64,000 bases of DNA, taken from assembly GCF_006064855.1 (NCBI RefSeq), contig NZ_CP040753.1, positions 186,001 through 250,000 of the forward strand, in the 5' to 3' direction. Below the pieces are notes generated by a model. It was not told where the DNA came from, did not search any database, and worked only from the letters and a program-made list of their open reading frames with translations. Numbering within the stretch: the first letter of the stretch is position 1; each line of letters starts with the position of its first letter. Source of the DNA: Sulfitobacter sp. BSw21498 (GTDB lineage Bacteria > Pseudomonadota > Alphaproteobacteria > Rhodobacterales > Rhodobacteraceae). The translations under genes were made by a program, and so were the position numbers. Below, in pieces: positions 41,979 to 50,710 of this stretch.

Positions 41979-42623
41979 ATGACCCAAAATTTGCATGTGA
42001 AATTCTGCGGCTTACGCAGCACGCAGGATATTGCCGCGGCGGCTGCCGCCGGTGCGCGTTATGCCGGGTTCGTCTTTTTCGAAAAATCCCCGCGCCACGT
42101 CACGATCGAACAAGCCGCGGTGCTGGCAGTAGAGGTCCCTATGAGGCTGTGCAAGGTCGCGCTGACGGTGAATGCGGATGATGCCTTTCTCGATGCGTTG
42201 ACCGCCTCTGTCCCCATCGACATGCTACAGCTGCATGGCAAGGAATCGCCTGAACGCGTGGCCGAGGTCAAGGCGCGCTATGGGCTGCCGGTGATGAAAG
42301 CTGTAGGGGTCGCGGATGCCGATGACCTGCCGCAGATCGATGTCTATATGGCTGTCGCGGACCAGATCTTGATTGATGCCAAACCGCCCAAAGGGGCTGC
42401 ATTGCCCGGTGGCAACGGGCTGTCGTTTGACTGGCGTCTGGTCGCGGACCGCACATGGGATAAGCCGTGGATGCTGGCAGGTGGCCTGACGCCCGACAAC
42501 GTGGCAGAGGCGGCGCGTATGACCGGCGCGCGGCAAGTCGATGTGTCGTCCGGTGTGGAAAGCGCGCCGGGGGTCAAGGACGCGGGGCTGATCGCGGCAT
42601 TCGGAAACGCCGCGAAAGTCTGA
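41979..42623 (+). CDS. trpF: Phosphoribosylanthranilate isomerase
   Basis: A 214-aa TIM-barrel enzyme of tryptophan synthesis. [20 protein letters not shown] carries the catalytic Cys near residue 8; the catalytic Asp is in [17 protein letters not shown] sequence near the strand 5 position, and [18 protein letters not shown] forms the phosphate site. Length is usual. In many Rhodobacterales trpB follows trpF; here the next gene is convergent kdsA and no other trp gene is in the window. Confidence 0.95.
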   Translation: MTQNLHVKFCGLRSTQDIAAAAAAGARYAGFVFFEKSPRHVTIEQAAVLAVEVPMRLCKVALTVNADDAFLDALTASVPIDMLQLHGKESPERVAEVKARYGLPVMKAVGVADADDLPQIDVYMAVADQILIDAKPPKGAALPGGNGLSFDWRLVADRTWDKPWMLAGGLTPDNVAEAARMTGARQVDVSSGVESAPGVKDAGLIAAFGNAAKV

Positions 42624-42642
42624 GTATTGGCAGGATGCCCCC

Positions 42643-43476
42643 TTAGAAGTTTAGGGGGTATTCCTTGGCGAGCGCGTCGAATTTCATCAGCGATGCGATA
42701 AGGGCTGGCATCTGATCCAGATAGATCATGTTGGGCCCGTCCGACGGCGCATTGTCGGGGTCTTCGTGGGTCTCGATGAACACCGCACCTACACCAATCG
42801 CCACAGCAGCGCGTGCCATGACTGGTGCAAATTCGCGTTGTCCGCCGCTCGAACCGCCTTGCCCACCGGGTTGCTGGACCGAATGCGTCGCATCCATCAC
42901 GACAGGGTATCCGGTCTGCGCCATTTGGGGCAGGCTGCGCATGTCGGCGACCAGCGTGTTGTACCCAAAAGAGGTGCCGCGTTCTGTGAGCAAGATGCGC
43001 TTGTTGCCGGTAGATTCAATCTTGGCGACGACATTGGGCATGTCCCACGGGGCCAGAAACTGGCCTTTCTTCACATTGACGACCTTGCCCGTATTGCCAG
43101 CGGCTAGCAGCATATCGGTTTGGCGGCACAGGAAGGCGGGGATTTGCAGGATGTCCACTGCTTCGGCGGCGATGGCACATTGGGCTTCGGTGTGAACATC
43201 CGTCAGAACCGGCACGCCGATGGACTTGCCCACAGACTGCAACACGGCCAGACCTTCGTCGATGCCAAGCCCGCGTTTGCCGCCAAGCGAGGTCCGGTTG
43301 GCCTTGTCATAGCTGGCCTTGAACACGAACTGCGCGCCGACGGCGTCGCAGGCCTCTTTCATCTGGCCGGCAATCATCTGGGCGTGGGTTTCGCTTTCCA
43401 ACTGGCAAGGGCCTGCGATCACCGTCAGCGGGCGATCATTCCCGATAACGACATTTCCAACGGTGACTTGGGTCAT
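42643..43476 (-). CDS. kdsA: 3-deoxy-8-phosphooctulonate synthase (Kdo-8-P synthase)
   Basis: A 277-aa aldolase-type enzyme condensing phosphoenolpyruvate with arabinose-5-phosphate. Motifs: VIAGPCQLESETHAQMIA near residues 20-37, FKASYDKANRTS near 52-63, and LTERGTSFGYNTLVADMRSL near 168-187. The Asn of KANRTS and the absence of the metal-binding Cys near residue 11 suggest the metal-independent class, but this is tentative. It is coupled (ATGA) to a KpsE-like gene, which suggests Kdo for a capsule linker in addition to lipid A. Confidence 0.94.
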   Translation of the reverse strand: MTQVTVGNVVIGNDRPLTVIAGPCQLESETHAQMIAGQMKEACDAVGAQFVFKASYDKANRTSLGGKRGLGIDEGLAVLQSVGKSIGVPVLTDVHTEAQCAIAAEAVDILQIPAFLCRQTDMLLAAGNTGKVVNVKKGQFLAPWDMPNVVAKIESTGNKRILLTERGTSFGYNTLVADMRSLPQMAQTGYPVVMDATHSVQQPGGQGGSSGGQREFAPVMARAAVAIGVGAVFIETHEDPDNAPSDGPNMIYLDQMPALIASLMKFDALAKEYPLNF

Positions 43477-45173
43477 TTTGTTACCTGTTCTTTCAGAATA
43501 GAGGAGGTCAGCGACAGCATGAGGTAGATGCCCGCAAAGATCAGAAATGTCAAAATCGTGTTCTCGAACTTGCGCGGATATGTGGCGGATTGCGATGCGA
43601 CAGGGCGCACCGCAACAGTCAGATAGCGCACCTGACGGCTGGCTTCGGTGCGGGCTTGTTCCATCTGTGTGAGCGATGCCTGAAGTGCTGCGTCTGCGGC
43701 GGCCAAATCGGCCTGCGCCAGTTGCAAGCTGACGGCCTGTTGCGCAAGAGAGTTCGTACCCTCTGTGGCGCTGTTCATACGCTGGTTCAAGCGGTCCAGC
43801 TGGGCGCCAAGCCGGCGCACGTCGCCTTGGGCACCGTCCACCTTGGCGCGGTTGGGGCGCGGGTTGTCGAGCAGGGCAGCAAGCTCAAGCTCTTTTTCCA
43901 ACAGCAGTGTTTCGTAGTTGGTGATCTGCCCGCGGAGCGACGCAATAACAGCCTGCGGATCGACGCCATTTTCAACTTGCAGCTTGATCAGCGCCTCCTG
44001 CGCCTCGCGGCGTTTGGCGACAGTCTGTTCATAGGCCTCGCGCGCGTCGCGCATACCGTCTTCGCGCTTTTGTTGCGACAGGGCGTTCACGCGTTCCTCG
44101 GCGTAGTCGAGCAGGTGCTGAGAGAAATCAGTGGCGACTGCCGGATCGGCGGCGATGACCTCCATCCGGATCATCCCTTCGGTAGGGTCGTAGCCGATTT
44201 TAACGTTGTCCTTGTAGAATTTATAGGCTTCCTCGTTTGACGCGTCGGGGTGCATCCGCTGGATCGGGTCAATCTCGGGATCAGAGAAATGCTGCATAAA
44301 GCCGACGTCGCGGTCCAGGCGCAGCATAGCGTCTTTGGACTGCAGGTAGCTTTGCGTCGCGATACTGTCGGCAGAGTTGGCGAATTGCGTCGGCAACAGC
44401 CCGCCAAGCGGGCCAAGCCCGCCGGTGCCCTCGTTCTGAATGATCAGGAACTGGCTGTCGGTCGCATACATTGGCGTGGCGATTTTATAGAAATAATAGC
44501 CTCCCATCAGTGTGGGTAGCCCGACGAAAAACGCCAGCCGCACCGCCAAAAGCGCCATCTTGCGGCGGCGGCGTTTGGTAATGTCGCGCTGGATATCCGA
44601 AATTTCGCGCATCCGGCGTTCCATCGGATTAACGTCGGTCGAGGGAACATTACGCCCCCCTGCAGGTACCGTTTGCGGCAGTTGAATTCGGTTCTTGGAC
44701 AGGGCCGTACCCGTGGATTTCTGATCTTGCGGGACGACGAGCTCCAGCATGTTGGAACGTTGGAACGGATCAATACCCTGATCGCGCAATAGACGTACCG
44801 CATCAAAATCCGAGGTCGGCGCAAGCCCGTGTTTCTGGGCCACGCGCCGTGCCATCCGCAACTGGCGGCCGGTCAGCCCTTCGCGACGGATCGCGTCAAT
44901 GTCCTGCTCGCCGCTGACTTCGTCTGCGGAAGCAACCTCTCCGCTGCGCGGAGCCGGCGACGGGGTGGAACGTGGTGGCGCAGACGCGGGGGAGGCCGCC
45001 GTCGCTCGGGCGCTGTTGACAGGTTCTGAGGCGTTGTCCTGCGCAGCGCCCGCCGCAGGCGGAACGTCAGAAGACGTGGCCGAAGTCGCCTTGGGCGTTT
45101 CGGTGCCTTGCGGGGCTGCCGCAGGGGCCGCGCGTTTGATGCGGAATTTTCTAGCCTTGGGTTTCGTAGTCAT
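43473..45173 (-). CDS. kpsE: Capsule polysaccharide export inner-membrane protein, KpsE-like with long N-terminal extension
   Basis: A 566-aa polysaccharide co-polymerase/export protein. Residues ~1-90 are Pro/Ala/Ser-rich and probably disordered; a basic helical stretch (GLTGRQLRMARRVAQKHGL, 99-117) follows; RRRRKMALLAVRLAFFVGLP opens the first membrane helix (206-228). A large periplasmic part with long coiled coils (EAYEQTVAKRREAQEALIKL; LAQADLAAADAALQASLTQ) leads to a second membrane helix (ENTILTFLIFAGIYLML) near the C-terminus. E. coli KpsE is only ~380 aa, so this protein carries ~180 extra cytoplasmic residues. It overlaps kpsT by 23 bases. Confidence 0.88.
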   Translation of the reverse strand: MTTKPKARKFRIKRAAPAAAPQGTETPKATSATSSDVPPAAGAAQDNASEPVNSARATAASPASAPPRSTPSPAPRSGEVASADEVSGEQDIDAIRREGLTGRQLRMARRVAQKHGLAPTSDFDAVRLLRDQGIDPFQRSNMLELVVPQDQKSTGTALSKNRIQLPQTVPAGGRNVPSTDVNPMERRMREISDIQRDITKRRRRKMALLAVRLAFFVGLPTLMGGYYFYKIATPMYATDSQFLIIQNEGTGGLGPLGGLLPTQFANSADSIATQSYLQSKDAMLRLDRDVGFMQHFSDPEIDPIQRMHPDASNEEAYKFYKDNVKIGYDPTEGMIRMEVIAADPAVATDFSQHLLDYAEERVNALSQQKREDGMRDAREAYEQTVAKRREAQEALIKLQVENGVDPQAVIASLRGQITNYETLLLEKELELAALLDNPRPNRAKVDGAQGDVRRLGAQLDRLNQRMNSATEGTNSLAQQAVSLQLAQADLAAADAALQASLTQMEQARTEASRQVRYLTVAVRPVASQSATYPRKFENTILTFLIFAGIYLMLSLTSSILKEQVTK

Positions 45174-45810
45174 AAAGCTGTTTGGCCTCTTCCAAGGTGT
45201 CGAAGATATGAAGCTTTCCGCCAAGTAGTACAGCAGCGGACCGCGCGAATTGTTCCAACGTCTCGGCTTGGTGCGACACGATGATGATCGTCGTCGTTTG
45301 CAGACGCTCTTGCAGAATTTCGCCCGCCTTGCGGTTGAATTCAACATCTGTGGTGCTCGGCATGCCTTCGTCGATCAAATAGATGTCGAAATCAAGCGCA
45401 AGCAGCAGTGAAAACGAAAACCGTGATTTCATACCGGCGGAATATGTCCCGACCGGCTGGTCAAAATATTCACCCAAACCGCACAGCCAGCGGCAAAAAC
45501 TTTCGACGTAATCAGGGTCCAAGCCATAGAGCCGCGCAATATAGCGGGCGTTTTCCATGGCAGAGATCTTGTTGATGACGCCGCCCATAAACCCCAATGG
45601 AAAGCTGATGTTGCAGCCCCGTCTGATTTCGCCTTCGTCCGGTTTTTCCAGCCCCGCCATCATATTGATAAGGGTCGTCTTACCGGTGCCATTGGGGGCG
45701 AGGATGCCAAGGGAATGACCCAAATCCACACGAAAGGACACATGGTCCAGAATGACCTTGTGTTGCGTGCCAGTCCAAAAGGACTTGGATACGTTGTCAA
45801 ATTCCAGCAT
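45151..45810 (-). CDS. kpsT: Capsule polysaccharide ABC exporter, ATP-binding subunit (KpsT)
   Basis: A 219-aa ABC ATPase of the KpsT/CtrD type. Walker A is LAPNGTGKTTLINMMAG near residues 37-53, the signature segment is GTYSAGMKSRFSFSLLLALD, Walker B is IYLIDEGMPS, and the H-loop is IIIVSHQAETLEQFA. It would power export of capsular polysaccharide with a KpsM permease, which is not adjacent. GGAGC precedes the start. The operon kpsT-kpsE-kdsA is divergent from the uracil-DNA glycosylase family gene. Confidence 0.92.
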   Translation of the reverse strand: MLEFDNVSKSFWTGTQHKVILDHVSFRVDLGHSLGILAPNGTGKTTLINMMAGLEKPDEGEIRRGCNISFPLGFMGGVINKISAMENARYIARLYGLDPDYVESFCRWLCGLGEYFDQPVGTYSAGMKSRFSFSLLLALDFDIYLIDEGMPSTTDVEFNRKAGEILQERLQTTTIIIVSHQAETLEQFARSAAVLLGGKLHIFDTLEEAKQLYDYETQG

Positions 45811-46061
45811 GCCTGCTCCGATTGGTGCTGTTGTGGGTATATCGCGCCCTGTTTCCCGAGGCTTGTGCGGTGTCTAGCCCACTATTTTGACTATATTATG
45901 TCGTAGATGAGACCATATTTACAAGGAGCCAAAGCAAAGGGCACGCCGCAAAGGTAGGCCATTGTCGACAAGGCGCCGTGAACGCTGCCGCCTGCGCGCG
46001 CCGCAACCGTCCGTGCGAGGCCCCGGTTGAAACCGGCGACCCACCCCTTAGGTCTAGGCGC

Positions 46062-46649
46062 ATGACAGATATCCGCCCGCAACTGAGCCAATGTACCCTG
46101 TGCGCCGACCGCTTTGCCGCGACGGCGACGGCGCATCGGCCCAATCCGGTCGTGTGGTTCCAGCCTGGCGCGCGGATGTTGATTGCCTCGCAGGCACCGG
46201 GGTTGCGGGTCCACGAGGCGAATACCCCGTTCTGGGACGCCTCTGGCAAACGCTTGCGCGATTGGCTGGGCGTGGACGAGGCGACGTTTTATGACCGCAG
46301 CCGCGTGGCGATCATCCCGATGGCATTCTGCTTTCCGGGCTATGATGCCAAAGGCAGCGACCTGCCGCCGCCCCCCGTCTGCGCGAAAACGTGGCGGGCA
46401 GGGGCGCTGGCCACCGTGCCCGATGTGCGGCTGACCGTGTTGATCGGGGCCTATGCCATGCGCTATCACTTGCCCGGGTTCACCACCGTCACCCGCGCGG
46501 TCGCCGAATGGCAAAACCACCGAAACGGCGTCTTTGCCTTGCCTCATCCGTCGTGGCGCAATACCGGTTGGCTCAAGAAAAATCCGTGGTTCGAGGAAGA
46601 GGTGCTTCCCCGGCTCCGCGCTGCTGTAAGGAATGTACTGGATGACTGA
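46062..46649 (+). CDS. Uracil-DNA glycosylase family protein
   Basis: A 195-aa protein of the UDG superfamily. An N-terminal Cys pair (SQCTLCADRF), the substrate-binding loop IASQAPGLRVHEANTPFWDA near residues 43-62 (equivalent to GxxPG in families 4-6) and the C-terminal HPSWRNTGW motif are visible. Two more Cys occur, but a 4Fe-4S set as in family 4 is not obvious. It may excise uracil or, like several family members, have another role. The start at MTDIRPQ is preferred; an in-frame start 28 codons upstream is weaker. The SseB gene starts inside its last codons. Confidence 0.85.
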   Translation: MTDIRPQLSQCTLCADRFAATATAHRPNPVVWFQPGARMLIASQAPGLRVHEANTPFWDASGKRLRDWLGVDEATFYDRSRVAIIPMAFCFPGYDAKGSDLPPPPVCAKTWRAGALATVPDVRLTVLIGAYAMRYHLPGFTTVTRAVAEWQNHRNGVFALPHPSWRNTGWLKKNPWFEEEVLPRLRAAVRNVLDD

Positions 46650-47427
46650 CGCGACTCCGCTGGATATCGCCCATGCCGCCATGATGGCCGACGAAAGCGA
46701 TGACGCCGCCCGCCTGCGGTTCTATGAACGCATGGCCGACGTGGAACTGTTCCTGCTGCTCGAAGACGAACCCGCGGCCGATCAGATCAGCCCCGTTCTG
46801 CTGGATGACGCCTATGTGTTGGTCTTTGATCGGATCGAACGTCTGGCGGCCCATGTGGGCCAGCCCGCGCCCTATGTGGCGCTGTCGGGGCGTGCGATAG
46901 CAGGGATGCTGGACGGGCAGCCGCTTGGCATGGCGGTCAACCTTGATGTGGCCCCGTCGGCGATCCTGTTGCCCGACAGCGCGGTGGCATGGCTGCGCGA
47001 AACGCTCGCCCACCAAGCCGGAGAGGTCGAGGCCCGCATTGATCGCGTCTTGCCGCCGACCGGCTTGCCCGAAACGCTGATCGCCGCGATTGATGCCAAG
47101 CTGGCGACCGCCACGGGCATGGCCGCAGGGGCTTGGTTGGTCGGGGTCGAATATACCGGCGGCGGGCATGGGCATTTGCTGGGCTTTGTCGGGGCAATCC
47201 CGCGGGCCCAAGACGCGCTGGTGCGTGCCGCATCCGAGGCGCTGACGTTTTCGGGGATCGACGCAGGGGCAATGGACGTGGGGTTCTTTGCGCCGTCTGA
47301 TCCGACGGTCGAAAAACTGTCAAAAGTCGGGCTGCGCTTTGATCTGCCGCAGATGGACCCGCTGGAAAAAACCCCGCGGATGGAGGCTCCTGGTTCTGAT
47401 CCGTCAAAGCCGCCAATCTTGCATTAA
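46642..47427 (+). CDS. SseB-family protein
   Basis: A 261-aa cytoplasmic protein matching the SseB N-terminal domain family: RFYERMADVELFLLLEDEPA near residues 24-43, VLVFDRIERLAAH, YVALSGRAIAGMLDGQPLGM and NLDVAPSAILLP. The E. coli SseB is named for serine sensitivity; its mechanism is unknown. The C-terminal half is less conserved. The ATG at 46642 has AAGGA 9 bases upstream and overlaps the preceding gene by 8 bases, so the two genes are coupled. An ATG 9 bases earlier would abut the ribosome site. Confidence 0.85.
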   Translation: MTDATPLDIAHAAMMADESDDAARLRFYERMADVELFLLLEDEPAADQISPVLLDDAYVLVFDRIERLAAHVGQPAPYVALSGRAIAGMLDGQPLGMAVNLDVAPSAILLPDSAVAWLRETLAHQAGEVEARIDRVLPPTGLPETLIAAIDAKLATATGMAAGAWLVGVEYTGGGHGHLLGFVGAIPRAQDALVRAASEALTFSGIDAGAMDVGFFAPSDPTVEKLSKVGLRFDLPQMDPLEKTPRMEAPGSDPSKPPILH

Positions 47428-47482
47428 TCGGTCCCCGCCAAAGCCGCTTGCATCTCGCCTCGCTTGGCGCGATCAATAGGGC

Positions 47483-48904
47483 ATGACATTGAACCCCGCT
47501 GATCCCGCATTCGAGGCCGCGTTGCGTGCCGATCTGTCGCCCGACGTGTTCCGCGAGGTCGAACCTCGGTATCTGGAAGAACCACGCGGGCTCTATGCGG
47601 GGAAATCCGCAGTGCTAGCGCTGCCGCGCACTGTCGAAGAGGTCGCAACCCTGATCCGCCATGCCAATGTGGCGCGGGTTGGTGTGATCCCGTACGGCGG
47701 GGGCACCGGATTGGTCGGGGGGCAGGTGGCCGAAACCGGCCCCGCACCGCTGATCCTTTCGCTGGAGCGCATGAATAAACTCCGCGCGGTGTACCCTGAT
47801 GAGAACGTGCTGGTGGCCGAAGCGGGGATGATCCTGTCAGACGTGCAAGCCGCCGCCGAAGCCGCCGACCGCCTGTTCCCCTTGACGCTCGCAGCGCAGG
47901 GTTCTGCCCGCATCGGGGGCAATCTGGCGACAAACGCAGGAGGTACCGGCGTGCTGCGCTATGGCAACGCCCGCGATCTGTGTCTGGGCCTCGAGGCGGT
48001 GCTGCCCGATGGTCAAATCTGGAACGGGCTGACCCGACTGCGCAAGAACAACACCGGCTACGACTTGCGTCATTTGCTGGTCGGGGCCGAGGGCACGCTT
48101 GGCGTCATCACAGCCGCCGCGCTGAAACTCTTTCCGCGTCCGGCCAAGACGGGAACGGCGCTGCTGGTCGTGAACTCTCCGGCGGCCGCGCTGAAGCTGC
48201 TGTCGTTGGCGCGCAGCCAGTTGGGCGAGATGATCAGTGCATTTGAAATCATGAATGGCGTCGGGCTGGATTTCCTGACCGAAAAGATGCCCGAGCTGCG
48301 CCAGCCCTTCGACACACCCCCTGAATGGAGCGTGCTGATCGAATTGGGGCTCAGCGGTGAACTGGACCCGATGGCATCGCTTGAAACGCTGTTCGCCGCC
48401 GCCTTTGAGGCGGATCTGGTCACCGACGGGCTGATCGCGCAAAGCCAGCAGCAGGCCGAAGATTTCTGGGCCGTCCGCGAGATGATGCCCCACGCCAACC
48501 GCCAGATCGGGTCGATCTCCAGCCACGATATCTCGGTGCCCTTGGGGGCGCTGCCTGAGTTTATCATTCGGGCGGGCGAAAAAGTCACGGCACTTGGGGA
48601 CTTCAGGATCAACTGTTTCGGTCATGTGGGCGACGGCAACCTGCACTATAATGTCTTCCCCGTGCAGGGGCGCAGCCGCGAGGACCATCTGGACGACCGT
48701 GGCGCGATCAAGACGGCGATCCACGATCTGGTGCATGAATTGGGCGGCTCTATCAGTGCGGAACACGGCATCGGGCGGCTCAAGGTCAAAGACCTCGAAC
48801 GCTATAGCGATCCCGCGAAGCTGTCGGCGCTGCACGCGATCAAGGCGGCCTTAGACCCCAAAGGGATCATGAACCCCGGCGCGATGTTCCCCGCGCCGGC
48901 GTAA
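47483..48904 (+). CDS. FAD-binding oxidoreductase, GlcD/D-2-hydroxyglutarate or D-lactate dehydrogenase type
   Basis: A 473-aa flavoprotein of the VAO/PCMH family. The FAD-binding half has VIPYGGGTGLVGGQVAETGP near residues 70-89, GGNLATNAGGTGVLRYGNAR near 151-170 and KNNTGYDLRHLLVGAEGTLG near 190-209. The cap domain ends with the catalytic FGHVGDGNLHYNVF and SAEHGIGRLK. Such enzymes oxidise D-2-hydroxy acids (D-lactate, D-2-hydroxyglutarate, glycolate). It stands alone, with apt convergent downstream, so the substrate cannot be narrowed. Confidence 0.9.
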   Translation: MTLNPADPAFEAALRADLSPDVFREVEPRYLEEPRGLYAGKSAVLALPRTVEEVATLIRHANVARVGVIPYGGGTGLVGGQVAETGPAPLILSLERMNKLRAVYPDENVLVAEAGMILSDVQAAAEAADRLFPLTLAAQGSARIGGNLATNAGGTGVLRYGNARDLCLGLEAVLPDGQIWNGLTRLRKNNTGYDLRHLLVGAEGTLGVITAAALKLFPRPAKTGTALLVVNSPAAALKLLSLARSQLGEMISAFEIMNGVGLDFLTEKMPELRQPFDTPPEWSVLIELGLSGELDPMASLETLFAAAFEADLVTDGLIAQSQQQAEDFWAVREMMPHANRQIGSISSHDISVPLGALPEFIIRAGEKVTALGDFRINCFGHVGDGNLHYNVFPVQGRSREDHLDDRGAIKTAIHDLVHELGGSISAEHGIGRLKVKDLERYSDPAKLSALHAIKAALDPKGIMNPGAMFPAPA

Positions 48905-48922
48905 ACCTTTAGGCAGGGCCGT

Positions 48923-49453
48923 TCAGGCCCCGTCGAATGCGCAAAGCGCGTTGACTTCCATCCCCATGGCTTCCAGCCGCTTACGCCCGCCAAGTTCTGG
49001 CAGGTCGATGATAAAGGCGCAGGACACGATCTCGCCGCCCAAACGCTGGATCAGCTTGATCCCCGCCTCGGCGGTGCCGCCAGTGGCGAGCAGATCATCG
49101 ACGACCAGAACCTTCTCACCGGGTTTGATCGCGTCCTCGTGCAATTCGACAATCGCCTCGCCGTATTCAAGCTTATAATCCTGAGAGATGGTGCGACCGG
49201 GCAGCTTGCCCTTTTTGCGGATCGGCACGAACCCCACCGACAGCTGGTGCGCAATTGCGCCGCCCAGAATAAACCCGCGTGCCTCAAGCCCGACCACTTT
49301 GTCGATATCGATACCGGCGTAGGGGTGCAGCATCTGGTCAATCGCCATACGAAACCCGCGCGGGTCGGCGAAAAGCGTGGTCACATCGCGAAACATGATC
49401 CCTTCATGGGGGAAGTCGACAATGGTACGGATGTAATCTTGAACCTGTTTCAT
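48923..49453 (-). CDS. apt: Adenine phosphoribosyltransferase
   Basis: A 176-aa purine salvage enzyme making AMP from adenine and PRPP. It starts [20 protein letters not shown] (typical), has [17 protein letters not shown] near residues 60-76 and the PRPP loop [18 protein letters not shown] near 122-139. The start at MKQVQDY fits the family; the open frame extends 13 codons further without a signal. mtnP, whose product releases adenine, lies 215 bases upstream on the same strand. Confidence 0.96.
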   Translation of the reverse strand: MKQVQDYIRTIVDFPHEGIMFRDVTTLFADPRGFRMAIDQMLHPYAGIDIDKVVGLEARGFILGGAIAHQLSVGFVPIRKKGKLPGRTISQDYKLEYGEAIVELHEDAIKPGEKVLVVDDLLATGGTAEAGIKLIQRLGGEIVSCAFIIDLPELGGRKRLEAMGMEVNALCAFDGA

Positions 49454-49600
49454 GCAGTGCTCCGGTCGTTGGGCTTTGGTAGGTCCCTGCACCAGCGCAG
49501 CAACCGCGCCACAGCGTTAAGCGACCCGCCCCCTGTCAGCAAGCGTCTTCCACAGCGCGTCAAAGCAGGACATCGCGTCAAGACCGCACGGCCTGTCTTC

Positions 49601-49622
49601 GTTTTTCCAAATAAACTCACCT
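49601..49622 (+). repeat. Dispersed repeat, truncated copy 6
   Basis: TTTTTCCAAATAAACTCAC matches the head of copy 5 (TTTTGCCAAATAAACTCC), but the G/C-rich hairpin tail is missing. It lies in the mtnP-apt gap. Confidence 0.4.
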
Positions 49623-49668
49623 GCCACAGCACCCTCCACGGGCGCTGCGACAGCGTTTGCAGCGCGGC

Positions 49669-50541
49669 CTAGAGCACCCGACCTGCTACTGCATCCAGTT
49701 TGGCCACCAGTGCTGCGTCGCGCATTTCAGGCTGGGTCATGATCGCATACTCCAGCGCGCGGTCGCAGCCATGCGGGCAGGGCGCGCGGTCAGCCCCAAG
49801 CAGCTTGGGTAGACGCGCAACGAGTTGGCGGCCCTTGTCGGCATTGCCCGTCAGCGTCTCGATGATCTTGGTCACGTCAACCTCGCCATGATCCGGATGC
49901 CAGCTGTCATAATCGGTGATCATTGCGACCGACGCATAGCAAAGCTCTGCTTCGCGGGCCAATTTAGCTTCGGGCATATTGGTCATGCCGATCACATCCG
50001 CGCCCCAGCTTTCGCGGTACATCTTGGATTCGGCCAGCGTGCTGAACTGCGGGCCTTCCATCGCCAGATAGGTACCGCCACGGTGCACATTGATGCCAGC
50101 GTCGCGCGCAGCGGTTTCGCACGCGTCACCCAAGCGCGGGCAAGTGGGGTGTGCCACGCTGACATGAGCGACGCAGCCGGTGCCAAAGAACGACTTTTCC
50201 CGCGCAATGGTCCGGTCGATGAACTGGTCCACGATGACAAAATCACCCGGTGCCATTTCATCGCGGAACGACCCGCAGGCAGACACACTGATCACATCCG
50301 TGCAGCCCAGCCGTTTCAGCGCGTCGATATTGGCGCGGTAAGGCACGGTGGAGGGCGCATGCACATGTCCACGACCGTGCCGCGGCAGAAAGGCCATTTC
50401 TACCCCGTCGAGCCTGCCGGTCAGGATTGCATCCGAAGGCGGCCCCCACGGGCTCTCGACGGTCAACCACTCGGCCCCCTCCAACCCGTTGATATCATAG
50501 ATGCCGGAGCCGCCGATCACGGCGATTTTAGTCTGTGTCAT
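49669..50541 (-). CDS. mtnP: S-methyl-5'-thioadenosine phosphorylase
   Basis: A 290-aa nucleoside phosphorylase splitting methylthioadenosine into adenine and methylthioribose-1-phosphate. IAVIGGSGIYDINGLEGAEW is the family start; FLPRHGRGHVHAPSTVPYRA near residues 56-75, SACGSFRDEMAPGDFVIVDQ and IGMTNMPEAKLAREAELCYA near 190-209 are diagnostic. The Met of GMTNMPEA and the Asp in TDYDSWH fit MTA over guanosine. The start at MTQTKIA is preferred over a frame extension of 21 codons. With apt it forms an adenine recovery pair. Confidence 0.93.
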   Translation of the reverse strand: MTQTKIAVIGGSGIYDINGLEGAEWLTVESPWGPPSDAILTGRLDGVEMAFLPRHGRGHVHAPSTVPYRANIDALKRLGCTDVISVSACGSFRDEMAPGDFVIVDQFIDRTIAREKSFFGTGCVAHVSVAHPTCPRLGDACETAARDAGINVHRGGTYLAMEGPQFSTLAESKMYRESWGADVIGMTNMPEAKLAREAELCYASVAMITDYDSWHPDHGEVDVTKIIETLTGNADKGRQLVARLPKLLGADRAPCPHGCDRALEYAIMTQPEMRDAALVAKLDAVAGRVL

Positions 50542-50710
50542 GAAGGTGCCTTTGGATTGAGTTGGCGGCAGAGTATCAAGCTTGGCCCTTAGGGAAAGCC
50601 TCAAATCCGGGGTCGGACCCTCCCGTGCCTTTCATTTTGTTCACGTTTCAGCTAGGAGGCGGCAACGACCTTTCCAACTTATAGATGCGATTTGACCCGA
50701 AGGATGCCCG

